64,000 bases of DNA, taken from assembly GCF_029852145.1 (NCBI RefSeq), contig NC_079974.1, forward strand, positions 14,571,041-14,635,040, given 5' to 3'. The position numbers and the translations under genes are program-made. Below, in pieces: positions 33,532 through 43,690 of the stretch (positions are counted from its first letter, which is position 1; the number at the start of each line of letters is the position of its first letter). The DNA is from Microplitis mediator (lineage: Eukaryota > Arthropoda > Insecta > Hymenoptera > Braconidae). The notes below the pieces were generated by a model. The model was not told where the DNA came from. It saw only the letters and a list, made by a program, of their open reading frames with translations, and did no database searches.

Positions 33532-33592
33532 TTCGTCCAGTAGCTATCGTTCGGACCCAGCAATCTGAAGGACGGCAGTTCGCGCCCGGAGC
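33532..33592 (+). other. tRNA-like module (A/B-box-like)
   Basis: TTCGTCCAGTAGCTATCG (A-box-like) is followed by GGCAGTTCGCGCCC (B-box-like). It lies between the two TTGGCC blocks, the same arrangement as at 52588-53172. Confidence 0.4.
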
Positions 33593-33724
33593 CCAGCAGA
33601 ATTTTCACCGAGTTTTTTTCACATCATTTACCTCCTTCAGATAGTTTAAACGTTAATGATCATAAAATCTACGATGTTAATAATAATAAAATTTTTTTTT
33701 TAATTAAATTTATTCGTTTCCTCG

Positions 33725-33915
33725 AGGCATGGGCAAGGTCTGGCGAAAAAGTCAGGGCCAGGACTGGCAACCAAGCATGGGCCAGGTCTAGCAACCAGGT
33801 CTGGCCCAATGTTATCATTCCAGAGTCCTACCAAGGCTGGGCCAAGGCTGGCTTACAAGCTTGGGCCAAGGTTTTACATACTTGGGCCAAGCCTGCGCCA
33901 AGCCTGGGCCCGTCG
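33725..33915 (+). repeat. Second TTGGGCCAA block
   Basis: Shorter, more diverged units such as GGGCCAAGGCTGGCTTACAA and TTGGGCCAAGCCTGCGCCAA. Together with 32878-33475 it brackets the tRNA-like module. The enclosing element's ends were not found. Confidence 0.65.
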
Positions 33916-34039
33916 TACTTTCCTCTCTGGGAAGTCGAAAAACTCATTCAATTGCTCGTTTGGGGTTGCGGGTAGCGTAAATGACCATCAGCGAAAAATC
34001 GCGATTTTGGTCAATAAAATAACTCATTTTTCCCTGTTA

Positions 34040-34335
34040 CAGTATGCTGATTTTTTCCCAGGCCTATCAAAAAAATCCTTATAGGAATCCAGCTTAGATT
34101 TCTATGTGAGTTCCCACATGGCCTTTTCGGATAGATTCCCATATGGTTTTCTATATAGTATTCAAGCATAGATCTCGATATAGACTCTCACATGGGTTCC
34201 TATTGGAATCCACACCATGCAAAATCCATGCGGGAATCGTATGGAATCTCATGTGGATTTTTATCTCGATTTCCCATAGGAATCTGCATCATGCCATAAT
34301 GAGAATCCAGGTACCCACAGGAGAGTTTTTCAAAA
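34040..34335. repeat. CATGG/GGAATC-rich degenerate repeat
   Basis: Words such as GGAATCCA, CACATGG and TCCCATAGGAATC recur in both orientations after a TTTTTTCCCAGGC end-like word. It may be another CCC-ended element with an eroded minisatellite. The 87-codon frame here is not gene-like. Confidence 0.35.
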
Positions 34336-34754
34336 ATATCGACATTTTTTTTTCTCGAAGAACATTGAAAAATCGACAGAGTATTTCTAGACCAAGATCC
34401 TATTAAAAGATGAGCCCTTAATATTCATATTTAAAAGAAAAACAAAGGGAAAAATTGTCTTCAACTTTGGAACGTTGTCACTTGACAACGAATCACAGAA
34501 TAACATTGATGCAGACACTTTCTATTAGGAAATTAAACGCACTATGAAAAAGGTCTGATCAAAGATTTTCGTGGGTCCAGCCGTTTCGAAGATATCAAGC
34601 CTCAAAGTTGGACTTATTAAAAATTTTTTGATTATTTATTTTTAAATGTGTCAAAATTAATCTATATCACTTAAATACCCAATATTATCAGCTTAATGAT
34701 AAATATCTCTAAATATTTAGTAAATAGTGATCCGGAATTTATAGTAATTGATAT

Positions 34755-34945
34755 TAAATTATTATTTCTATCGATTTTTAGCAAAAATTGTTAGTATATC
34801 ACAGTTATATGGCAAAAAATCATCATAAATTGAAATAGATCGTTCGTATATATTATTTATACAAAAATTTATGATGATTTTTTTCCATATATCTGTGATA
34901 TAATAGTAATTTTTGCTAATAATTGATAGAAATGATCATTTGTTA
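34755..34945. repeat. Hairpin, ~80-bp imperfect arms
   Basis: The left arm (34755-34833, with ATGGCAAAAAATCATCATAA) is complementary to the right arm (34862-34945, with TTATGATGATTTTTTTCCAT). AT-rich and non-coding. Confidence 0.6.
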
Positions 34946-34999
34946 TTAATTATTATAAATTCCTTATTATTATTTTACAACTTCACATGGATTTTTTTA

Positions 35000-35499
35000 T
35001 TCGAGTAGTGATACATGACTTTACATGAGTCGTGCACGGTCATGATGCTCATGCCAAGTTACTCTTAATTATGCATGGCCATTCTCTTTGTATCACACAT
35101 TCTCATCCATGATCATACATGATTGAGTATGACTTTGTATGAATCAGGCATCGTCATGTATGCTCATGAAGAGTCATACTCAGTCATGCAATTCAATGCA
35201 TGATCATTAATTTTTCGTTATACATAGTCATGCATGATTAGGCATGATTTGACATGACTCATGCGTGATCAAGCATGACTTAGCATGCATAATGCATGAT
35301 CATTCATGATCAAGCCTGGTCATGCATGAATATTGCATGAATCATGTGTGACTATTCTTTCCTCGCCACGCATGACCATGCATGCTTGAACATGCCTTTG
35401 CATAATCATGCGAACTCATGTCTGGATTATGCACGGCCATGCCTGAACCATGCACGGACATGCATGATCAAGCATAATCGTCCATGACGATTTTTTCCC
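35000..35499 (+). repeat. CATGATCATG minisatellite ending in CCCGGG
   Basis: Dense copies of CATGATCA, CATGCATG and TGACTTTACATGA-like words, ending GACGATTTTTTCCCGGG. The right end is that of a CCCGGG element; no left end was found. Confidence 0.55.
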
Positions 35500-35737
35500 G
35501 GGAAAATAGTTTATAATTTAATTGAGCTAATAATTGATAAAAAAAAATATATTCTGCTAAAAATTTGATTGATGGACTTGACTCTATTTTCTTATTTAGC
35601 GAATCAAGATAAATAAAATTAAAAGTGTAAGCCTCCCCTTGATTAAATGGATCTTCTATGGGAATAGGAACAGTTTCAGGATGGGAAAAGGAATTCCCTC
35701 CTCTCCTCTTCGAAAGAATCCTTCTATCTTTCCTCAA
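35468..35737 (-). other. Unassigned 89-codon reading frame
   Basis: A minus-strand frame including TVPIPIEDPFNQGEAYTF and YLDSLNKKIESSPSIKFLAE has less biased composition than the low-complexity frames around it, but it runs into the CCCGGG end of the adjacent minisatellite element. There is no ATG near its upstream end. It could be an exon remnant. I do not recognise it. Confidence 0.15.
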
Positions 35738-35869
35738 TGAAATTGGAAATATTATCTGTACTTAATAAAGAAAACCCAGATCCCCAGTCCTAATAAAATC
35801 TCGGGAATTCCTGAACACCCCCGATGAAAAAAGATTTTGTCTAATCATATATGGTTATATATGTTCATA

Positions 35870-36520
35870 TATATGATCATATATGATTATATATAATCAT
35901 ATATAAAGTTATATATAATCATGCATGATTACATATGGGGTCATATATAATTATATATAATTACATATGACCCCATACATAATTAGATCTGATCATACCT
36001 AGCTGTTAAAAGTCTATATATGATCAGATCTGATCATATATAAGTCTATATATAATTAGATCTGATTATATGTAAGTCTATATATAATAAGATCTGATCA
36101 GATCTGATTATATATGAGTCTATATATAGTTAGATCTGATCATACCTGGCTGTTATGGCCCCATATATAACCATATATAAGTCTATATATGATCAGATCT
36201 GATCATATATGAGTCTATATATAATTAGATATAATCATACCTAGCTGTTATAACCCCATATATAACCATATATAAGTCTATATATGATCAGATCTGATCA
36301 TATATGAGTCTATATATAATTAGATATAATCATACCTAGCTGTTATAACCCCATATATAATCATATATAAGTCTATACGTGATTAGATCTGATCAGACAT
36401 GGTTAATATATATTCATGTATAGCCGTGCATAAGCTTATATATGATTGGATCTGATCAGACATGACTGATATAAACTTATATGTAGTTATATATGTCTAT
36501 GTATGAGTAAATCTGATCAG
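35870..36520 (+). repeat. TATATGATCAGATCTGATCA minisatellite
   Basis: Degenerate units of 70-130 bp are built from AAGTCTATATATGATCAGAT, CTGATCATATATGAGTCTAT and CATACCTAGCTGTTATAACC. The same series occupies 45170-45780 in copy C. Confidence 0.75.
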
Positions 36521-36786
36521 ACTTTATTGATATGAAACCTATAAATATTTAATTATGTATATAGTTCCAACAAAATATATATATAAATATTAAATAATAT
36601 GACAATTTTTTAATATCAAAGTTATTAAATTTTTATTCTGTCAACTATCAATCAAACTTAAATCCCCTATACTTAAAAAATGTTCAAAGGTTTCGGCAGC
36701 AATTTAGAAGTATAAAGTATCAATTTGATTATTTGAGTTAAGTAATGCCATAAACTTTTCTTAATTATAAGTGTAGAACAGACTAG

Positions 36787-36872
36787 AGGATCAGACCACA
36801 ATCCATCGATAACCAAAGTTAAGCAGCATCGACATGGGACATTAATTGGACGGGTGACCTCGTAGTAAAATA
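36787..36872 (+). other. 5S rRNA-derived module (best copy)
   Basis: ACCAAAGTTAAGCAGCATCG followed 18 bp later by GGACGGGTGACC matches, in order and spacing, the box-A (GAAGTTAAGC) and box-C (GGATGGGTGACC) blocks of eukaryotic 5S rRNA genes, the internal Pol III promoter. The outer 5S stem sequences are not kept, so this is a derivative and not an rRNA gene. It lies inside TIR element copy B. Confidence 0.75.
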
Positions 36873-37079
36873 GTAGTCAACGGATGACAATTTTTTTTTT
36901 TATTATTTAATTTTAGCAGATATTTATATTGATAAAGACAATAAATCCTAATTAAATTACTTAATTAATAATTTACAGAGATTCTAAATGAGATTATAAA
37001 AATGACTACATTCGTTCATGCATGGTTATATATAATCATATCTGTTCATATATAAACAGATCAAGTTATCCCGATGAAA

Positions 37080-37511
37080 AAAGATTTTGTCTAATCATAT
37101 ATGATCATGCATAATTGTCTATATATGATCAGATCCAAAAATTGGCCAGGTCTGATCATACATAACTTGATCTGTTTATTATTATAATTATTATCCGTTG
37201 ACTACTATTTTACTACGAGGTCACCCGTCCAATTAATGTCCCATGCCGATGCTGCTTAACTTTGGTTATCGATGGATTGTAGTCTGATCCTCTAGTCTGT
37301 TCTACATTTATAATTGAGAAAAGTTTATGGCATTACTTAACTCAAATAATCAAATTGATTCTTTATACTTTTAAATTGCTGCCGAAACCTTTGAACATTT
37401 TTTAAGTATTGGGGATTTAAGTTTGATTGATAGTTGACAGAATAAAAATTCAATAACTTTGATATCAAAAATTGTCATATTATTTAATATATATATATAT
37501 ATTTATTGGTA
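37080..37511 (-). mobile_element. Inverted partial copy of the 5S-module element
   Basis: It begins CCCGATGAAAAAAGATTTTG and reads as the complement of the right half of copy C, up to its (AT)n tract. It stops at the CCCGG element at 37512. It gives copy B a second 5S-like module in opposite orientation. Confidence 0.65.
37211..37292 (-). other. 5S rRNA-derived module, inverted
   Basis: The minus strand reads ACCAAAGTTAAGCAGCATCG and GGACGGGTGACC as at 36787-36872. It is the empty-site reference for the insertion that splits the module in copy A. Confidence 0.75.
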
Positions 37512-38806
37512 CCCGGAAAAAACGGATTAGATCTGGCCATATATAAAAATATCTGGCCCGATATAACTAGATCTGAACAGATGTATTCAAACAGATCTCT
37601 ACCTAGATCTTTCAATTGCTATTTTTTTTATTATTATCCTAGATAAATTTTGAATGTTTATGTGTAAAATTCAGATGCTATTAAGGAATAGGAAAAATAA
37701 TTATTGTTAATTAGATATGTCTTTTATTCTCATTCTACGCTTGAGTTAACATTTTCAAACATACACTTATATTAAAAATTCCTTAACTTGAATTGTATTA
37801 ATGAAAGTAATACGAGCTAAACTTGTTTACACGTCAATAAATTTGACCAATGTGAGATCTTTGAGTTATAGCTCAATCTCAAAATATTTTAAACTTAAAT
37901 AAATGACTTTATTATTAAATTTACTTAAATTATTTAATTCAATCATTAAACATTTGACACATTTATCATAGGTCAATATAAAAATTAACATATATATTAA
38001 AATATAATTTGTATTGTAGTAATAGACAATAATTAGTCAGCAATTTTTTTAGGCTTCAATTTAATAATTTAAGTAAATTTAATAATTACGTTCAAAATAA
38101 CTGTTTTAAACATATGAATAAAGATAGTAAAAAAAATTGTTTACGCGTCAACAAATTTGACCAGTGCGAGACTTTGAGTCACTACTCAATTTAGAAACTT
38201 TTTAATCAATTATAATCTTTAACAAATATGTAATGGAATATATTTGTCAATAAATAAAATGGTAAAAGAATTAAAGACCCATTGTTATTCATCCTTTATA
38301 TGATTTACTATAATATATGCATAACTACTTAATCAGATCTGATCGAATCTGATGCTGTTGACAACTTCGATATAGTTATATCTGGCCAGATATGATAAGA
38401 CCTTTTCATGTCTAATGTATTTTGCAATCCAGATATAGTTATATCTGTTTAGATCTGGCCAGATATGATAAGACCTTTTCATGACTAATGTATTTTCGAA
38501 TCCAGATATAGTTATAACTGTTTAGATCTGATCAGATATGACTAGATCTGATCATGTCTGATGTATTTTTCAACTCAGATATAGTTATATCTGTTTAGAT
38601 CTGATCAGATATGACTAGATCTGATCAGGTCTGATGTATTTTTCAATTCAGATATAGTTATATCTGTTTAGATCTGATCAGATATAACTAGATCTGATTA
38701 TATCTCAAATCCCATATCTAACCAGATATAAATAGATCTGATCAGATATAATTAGATCTGACCAGATATAATTATATATGGTCAGATCTAATCCGTTTTT
38801 CCCGGG
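37512..38806. mobile_element. CCCGGAAAAAACGG TIR element with AGATCTGATCAGATAT array, TA flanks
   Basis: The ends are CCCGGAAAAAACGGATTAGA and its complement ending CCGTTTTTCCCGGG, flanked by TA (37510-37511 and 38807-38808). The right part (38370-38700) is a ~76-bp tandem repeat, about four copies, containing AGATATAGTTATATCTGTTT. The middle (37640-38300) is AT-rich with no frame. Confidence 0.75.
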
Positions 38807-38903
38807 TATGTATGATCAGACCTGGCCAATTTTTGGATCTGATCATATATAGACAATTATGCATGATCATATATGATTAGACAAAATCTTTTTTCATCGG
38901 GCC

Positions 38904-39238
38904 GTTACTACCGAAATCGTTCAGAGCCCTCAGCCAGACTTCTTTCAGAATCTTGGGAACTCTTCAACAACGTCTATAGTGTAGCTATTCAGGATCCACT
39001 GTCAGACTTCTCTTACGGACTATTCCAGTCTTGAGTAAGTTGTCCAGATAAATCCTTCAATTCTTTCAGATTGAAAGGGATATCCTAGCCTTACTAATAG
39101 ACACAGAATCCCAGGAACCCTTTCCAACATCTACACTGAGATTGTTCAGGGTCCCAGTCGGACTTCTCTTTTATTTTCTCTTATTGATCACAATATGGTC
39201 CAAGACGATTTACGTGGACAATCTTATACACGGAAAAA
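38904..39238. other. Low-copy repeat of a ~130-bp unit, no gene
   Basis: CAGACTTCT and TTGGGAACTCTTCAACAACG recur with variation (CCAGGAACCCTTTCCAACAT), giving about two diverged units. It probably continues the host sequence left of 35818 (CTCGGGAATTCC). Confidence 0.4.
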
Positions 39239-39701
39239 AAATTCGACGAAAAATTCCAATGTTATTATCGTACTCCTGGACTATACTTTTATTGTCTGTA
39301 CACAGAAAAAATAGTTAACTTGAATCAAGGAAAATATTCTTGATTCAAGAAATTTTTTTTGATCTATTCGGAAAATAAAAATTTACTTGCCTCAAGTAAA
39401 CAATTATCTTCAAATTTTTATCTTAAATCAAAATTATTTTTCTCATGTCAATATATTTTTACGCTTAAACCAAAAAATTTTCACTTGTTTCAAGAGTTTA
39501 TATTTTTTAAAGTAAGAGATATTTTTTTTGGAGCAAGATACATTATTTTTTTGTAGCAATATTGCATTTTTTTGGTTAAAGAAAATAAAATTTCTCGGAA
39601 CAAGTACTATTCTTTTTACGCAAGTTTTTTTGTATTCTCCGACCAAGAAAACAAAAGTTGCTTAAGCCAAGAAAAAAAATTTCTTGGGGGAAAAGATCGA
39701 T

Positions 39702-39794
39702 ATGGAGAAGGGGAAAGTCACAGTGCTAGACAGCAGCAGTGGGAGTAGTTCGGTGCTCACCACGAAATCGCGCCTACGACATGCAGTGTCCCTG
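39702..39794 (+). CDS. Captured first exon, 31 open codons, strong splice donor
   Basis: ATG at 39702 opens 31 codons, MEKGKVTVLDSSSGSSSVLT followed by TKSRLRHAVSL, ending at CTG followed by GTAAGAC, a near-consensus 5' splice site. A homologous copy with one extra base is at 25593-25686 in an unrelated TIR element. The block is GC-richer than its surroundings. No matching downstream exon was found, so this is a 5' fragment only. The protein is not recognised; the serine-rich stretch and basic end say little. Confidence 0.4.
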
Positions 39795-40305
39795 GTAAGA
39801 CATTTATTTTAGAAGTGTTATATTCCAAAATTCATTACGATTTTGTTCGAGTACTTTTCTGTCATTTGACAGAACTAGAAGTACCCTTTTGAATTGTACT
39901 ATAGTATATCCTGTAATACATCATGACTTTGATATTTAAAATTAAAGTTTACTTGAAATTCAAGTCTTGAATAATTTTGCTCGGAAAAAAAAAAAAAAAA
40001 ATTACGTTTCAGATTAAAAAAGGCCATTCGGCAGCCGAAATGGAAGGTAGATTTTCCAATTAATCTATATAAAAAGTTTCATACATACATATCTTGTGAT
40101 ACATGTTAGTGTATAGTCATGATATGAAATTAGGCTCGTTTTTTAAGAGTGAGAGTAAAAAAAGACAACGACTATTTTCGATAGAGAACTTCAGATAGTT
40201 GATTTGACAAAATATTATATAGGTAATGTACTAAACTAACCTTCACGTAAACAAAGTATAGAAATTTTAATTAGTATGAGATCATAATTGTAATTACTAT
40301 TACGA

Positions 40306-41515
40306 TGGCAAGATCAGTTATAATTATAGGACGTACAGGTACGATTGAAACAGCATAAATAATAAAAAAAATACTTTTAAAATATAAAATAGCAGTGAAA
40401 TTTACAGCTTATTTTGTTCACACTATAATACAACTGACAAAATTGTATTATAATGGGAAATGCATAAGTTATGTGCAATGAAAACCATATTTTCAACATT
40501 TTTTGATTCCATTAAAATTTTTAAGGCTATCAAATTATTGGAAGAAATGGTCAAAACATTAAGTTTAAGGTCTTTAATTAAAGCTTCCCTGATTAAAAAA
40601 AAAAATGATTAAAAAGTATTTAAAATGATTTGTTTTTTAATCATTTTAAATACTTTTTAATCCTTCAAATCATTTCTAATCCTGTCTCTTATGGACATTT
40701 AACGTGTGAAATCATTTTTAATCATTTTTTTTAATCAGGGTTATTAGACAAGCTTTCAAATACTTTTTACTGGAATTGTCTATCAGTTTTAGATTTAATG
40801 TTATATGAACTTCAACAGTGAATAAAAACTGATTTTTTCGAAAACTCGTGGAAATTTCAAACAGCCATAACTTCACAACTATTCGAACGATTCAGCCCAT
40901 ATTTGAACTTGATCAAGATAATCGCCTATAGAATAAGTGTGAAAAATTTCATTAAGATCCGATAAGAACTGTAGGTGCTATCGTAATGACAAGACCAGTT
41001 ATAATCATACGTCGTAGAGGTACATTTGATACATCATAAGTAATAAAAGAAATACTTTTAAAATATAAAATAGCTGTGAAATTTACAGGTTATTTTGTGC
41101 ACAATAAAATAAAACTGACGAAATTTGATTATAATGGGAAATGCATAAATGATGTTGAATGAAAACCATATTTTCAACATTTTTTGATTCCATTAAAATT
41201 TTCAAGGCTCTCAAATTATTTGAAGAAATGGTCAAAACATCAAGTTTAAGGTCATAAATTAAAGCTTATTAGACAAGCTTTCAAATACTTTTTACGGAAA
41301 TTATCTATGAGTTTTAGTTTTAAAGTTATATGAACTTGAAAGTGGATAAAATTTTTTTTTTTTGAAAAATCGTGGGAATTTGAAACAGCCATATCTTCTA
41401 AACTAATCGAACGATTTAGCCCATCTTCGAACTTAACCGTGGTAATCACCCATAGAATAAGTGTAAAAAATTTCATTAGGATCCGATAAGGATTCTAGGC
41501 GCAATCGTGTTCTCA
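40306..41515 (+). repeat. Diverged tandem duplication, ~0.6-kb units
   Basis: Unit 1 (about 40306-40985, including the MITE) and unit 2 (about 40985-41515) share TTTTAAAATATAAAATAGC, AATGGGAAATGCATAA, ACCATATTTTCAACATTTTT and GAACGATT(C/T)AGCCCAT. Unit 2 supplies the empty site for the MITE at 40587. Confidence 0.8.
40587..40740. mobile_element. 154-bp CCCTGATTAAAAAA MITE, TT target duplication, with empty site
   Basis: The ends CCCTGATTAAAAAA and TTTTTTTTAATCAGGG are flanked by TT (40585-40586 and 40741-40742). The neighbouring tandem unit reads AAAGCTTATTAGACAAG at 41261, with no insertion and a single TT. Its termini resemble those of the 3.4-kb element at 14373. Confidence 0.9.
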
Positions 41516-41529
41516 AAACTTGGTTCTAT

Positions 41530-41532
<3 letters not shown>

Positions 41533-41588
<56 letters not shown>
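41533..41588. repeat. (AT)n microsatellite
   Basis: About 28 AT dinucleotides inside the CACAG element. Confidence 0.95.
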
Positions 41589-41593
<5 letters not shown>

Positions 41594-42459
41594 CATATAT
41601 AAATTTTTCAACGAATGGTATTTTCGAACTCTACTCAACTAATTATGATAGGTTGTGACAAAATTCCTTGAAAAATCGACCATGAGGACAAATACAATAC
41701 CTAGATTTTTAAAAAAATCTACCTAAAAAAAAAAAAAAGAATTAACATGTCAACCTGTCGGAGAGAGAATACATTTTTGACTAAGAAAAATTTAAGTCTT
41801 TATTGAAGAAGCAAACTTTTGGAGCAAGAAATTTTTTTTTCTTGGCCCAAGCAACTTTTATTTTCACTTAAGCAATTTATTTTTTGAAGCAAGAGAATTT
41901 TTTTCTTGGCCCAAGAGATTTTTTCTTAGCCCAAGTTAAACTTTTTTTCGTTCAAAACGTTGATTTTTTGGCAAGAGATGACTTATTTTCTTTAGCCAAG
42001 AATTTTTTTTCTTAAACCAAGAAATTTTCAATTTCGCTTCAAAAATAAATTTTTTTGGAGCTAGAGAATTTACTGTCTTGGACCAAAAAAAAGTTTTTGA
42101 ATCAAGTGTTTTACTTTTATTGAATCAAGAAAGAAAATTCGGAAGACAATATTTTTCTTGAACCAAGTTAATTGTTTTTTCTGTGTAACTTTCGAATAGA
42201 TGATACGAAAATTTACAGTTTTTAAAAGATTTATTACTATTCACTATCGTAATTTCATTAAGAGTTTGCTGCATTAAATTCAATAAGAAATATTACAATG
42301 TTACTATCGTAAATAGTAAAAGAATAAAAAAAAAGATTTAATTATACTATTGATTCTTTTATTCTTCCTTTTAATTTACAGTGCTGCGTCTATGTTTTTA
42401 CAAAACAAGCCATAAAAATTACAATAGTTGGATTGTAAATTTTCTGAAATGGTGCATGA

Positions 42460-42522
42460 AATGGTGCATGTGGAAAAAAGCATAGTTCAACATAAAAAAA
42501 AAATTTTCGCGCAAGAAAAAAA
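42460..42522. repeat. Fragment of the foldback family
   Basis: GTGCATGTGGAAAAAAGCAT and TTTTCGCGCAAG match the outer arm of the foldback element at 18297-19299. Confidence 0.6.
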
Positions 42523-43390
42523 ATCGGTCTGTCAGTTAACCCTGCGGGCCAGCCCCAAAACTTTCCGCTGTTTTCGAGCTCAAGAACCTCGAAAACATTC
42601 TTTTGAATACATTTTCGAGCTCGAAAATACGTTTATATGCTGTTGTTTTCGAAAAAACACGTTTTTCACCATTTTTTCTCCAACGATATCTCTCAAACGA
42701 ATAAACCGATTGAGACGGTTGAGGTGGCAATCGACGCCCTTTATCAAGTTCTAAAGCTGATCAAATTTTGAATTCGATTTTGAGATATTTCAAAAAAAAT
42801 AAAAAAAATTTTTTTTAATTCTTTCGACAACGGTTTCTCTTGAACGAATGAACCGATTTTGATGGTTGAGGTGGCATTCGACGCGGCTTATAAAGCTCTA
42901 AAGCCCAGTCCATTTTGGAATCAATCCATCGAGAACATTAAAAGTTATCAAAAAAAAACATTTTTGAAAAAATTTTATTTTTGGAATATCTCTGAACGAG
43001 CCCTACCGATCAAGCTAAATTTTTTTACAGCTTCAAGATATTGACAAGCCGCGTCGAATGACACCTTAAAATTCGAAATCGGTTCATCCGTTCAAAAAAT
43101 ACAGGTATTTACATACGTACGTACGTACGTACATACATACATACATACCCTCGCAGATTTGAATCACGGTGGGAACACCGTGAAAGTGTAAACATCGTGG
43201 ATCCACTGTGGTTACACGGTGATTCAAATCTGCGAGGGTACACTCGGACATCATCGTGAAATTAGTCAGAATAGCTTCCTAGGACCTCAAAACGTCGACA
43301 TCTGGTGAAAATTCGATTTTCGTAAATCGGACCGAAACCAATAACTTCCCGAATTTTTGAAAGTTTACAATTTTCTTAGCGGGAAGTTAA
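42523..43390 (-). repeat. AACTTCCCGC-family copy
   Basis: It ends TTCTTAGCGGGAAGTTAA and contains GAGCTCGAAAACA-type words, TCGACGCGGCTTATAAAGC and CCTAGGACCTCAAAACGTCG. The microsatellite slot holds TACG/TACA repeats, into which a small MITE has inserted. The frames at 42428-42754 and 42859-43044 recur in other copies only as far as the repeat does, and no family member has an intact long frame. Confidence 0.7.
43148..43238. mobile_element. 91-bp palindromic MITE, TA target duplication
   Basis: The ends CCCTCGCAGATTTGAATCAC and its complement pair over at least 20 bp, flanked by TA. The family sequence without it (as at 43600-43625) has ATCATC...CACTCG continuous with the microsatellite. 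Confidence 0.85.
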
Positions 43391-43465
43391 GAATTTTTCC
43401 CATGTTATTTAAATGGGAAAATCGAATTTTTCAATGAGCGAGGTCTGTAATCGACATAGAATTTT
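43391..43465. repeat. Fragment of the foldback family
   Basis: CCCATGTTATTTAAATGGGA and GAGGTCTGTAATCGACAT match 19135-19200 of the foldback element. It separates two divergently oriented AACTTCCCGC copies. Confidence 0.65.
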
Positions 43466-43626
43466 TAACTTCCTGCTAAGAAAATTGTAAATTTTCAAAA
43501 ATTCGGGAAGTTATTGGTTTCGGTCCGATTTACGAAAATCGAATTTTCACCAGATGTCGACGTTTTGAGGTCCTAGGAAGCTATTCTGACTAATTTCAGA
43601 ATGATGTCCGAGTGTATGTATGTGCG

Positions 43627-43690
<64 letters not shown>

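Larger units (their letters stand above)
35820..38901 (+). mobile_element. 5S-module TIR element (copy B), CC target duplication
   Basis: The ends are CCCGATGAAAAAAGATTTTG and its complement, flanked by CC (35818-35819 and 38902-38903). The left half is a TATATGATCAGATCTGATCA minisatellite. A plus-strand 5S-like module lies at 36787-36872. After AACAGATCAAGTTAT at about 37079 it is interrupted by an inverted partial copy of itself (37080-37511) and by the element at 37512-38806. It resumes at 38807 exactly where copy C (47975) continues. Confidence 0.75.
39301..42185. mobile_element. 2.9-kb CACAGAAAAAA TIR element, TA target duplication, with empty site
   Basis: The ends CACAGAAAAAATAGTTAACT and its complement are flanked by TA (39299-39300 and 42186-42187). 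The unoccupied site is at about 46225 (ATCTGTAACTTTC). It contains blocks of CTTGANTCAAG/CTTGGCCCAAG-like words at both sides, a captured first exon, a tandem duplication, a nested 154-bp MITE and an (AT)n tract. No transposase was seen. Confidence 0.85.
39239..42455. mobile_element. CACGGAAAAAAAATTC element, split by a nested insertion, right end lost
   Basis: 39239-39298 plus 42186-42455 match the first part of the intact copy at 46158-47782, including TTTACAGTGCTGC and ACAATGTTACTATCGTAAAT. The split at ATTGTCTG/TA/ACTTTC is the insertion site of the 2.9-kb CACAG element. Confidence 0.75.

Noticed and set aside
32434..33568. Several long frames (60-115 codons) on both strands
   Set aside because: They overlap on opposite strands and repeat with the TTGGCC or GATGGCTACCCGG units, so they are repeat shadows.
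36787..36872. A functional 5S rRNA gene
   Set aside because: Only the internal promoter blocks match. The 5' and 3' stem sequences of 5S rRNA are absent, and all five copies lie in mobile elements or repeats.
42428..42754. Recurring frames with FELENTFICCCFRK or FSRFLSSKTAGS-type words in AACTTCCCGC copies (also 51773, 56521, 62059)
   Set aside because: They are kept only because the repeat family is similar. Each copy is truncated differently, both strands are open, and there is no start or domain.
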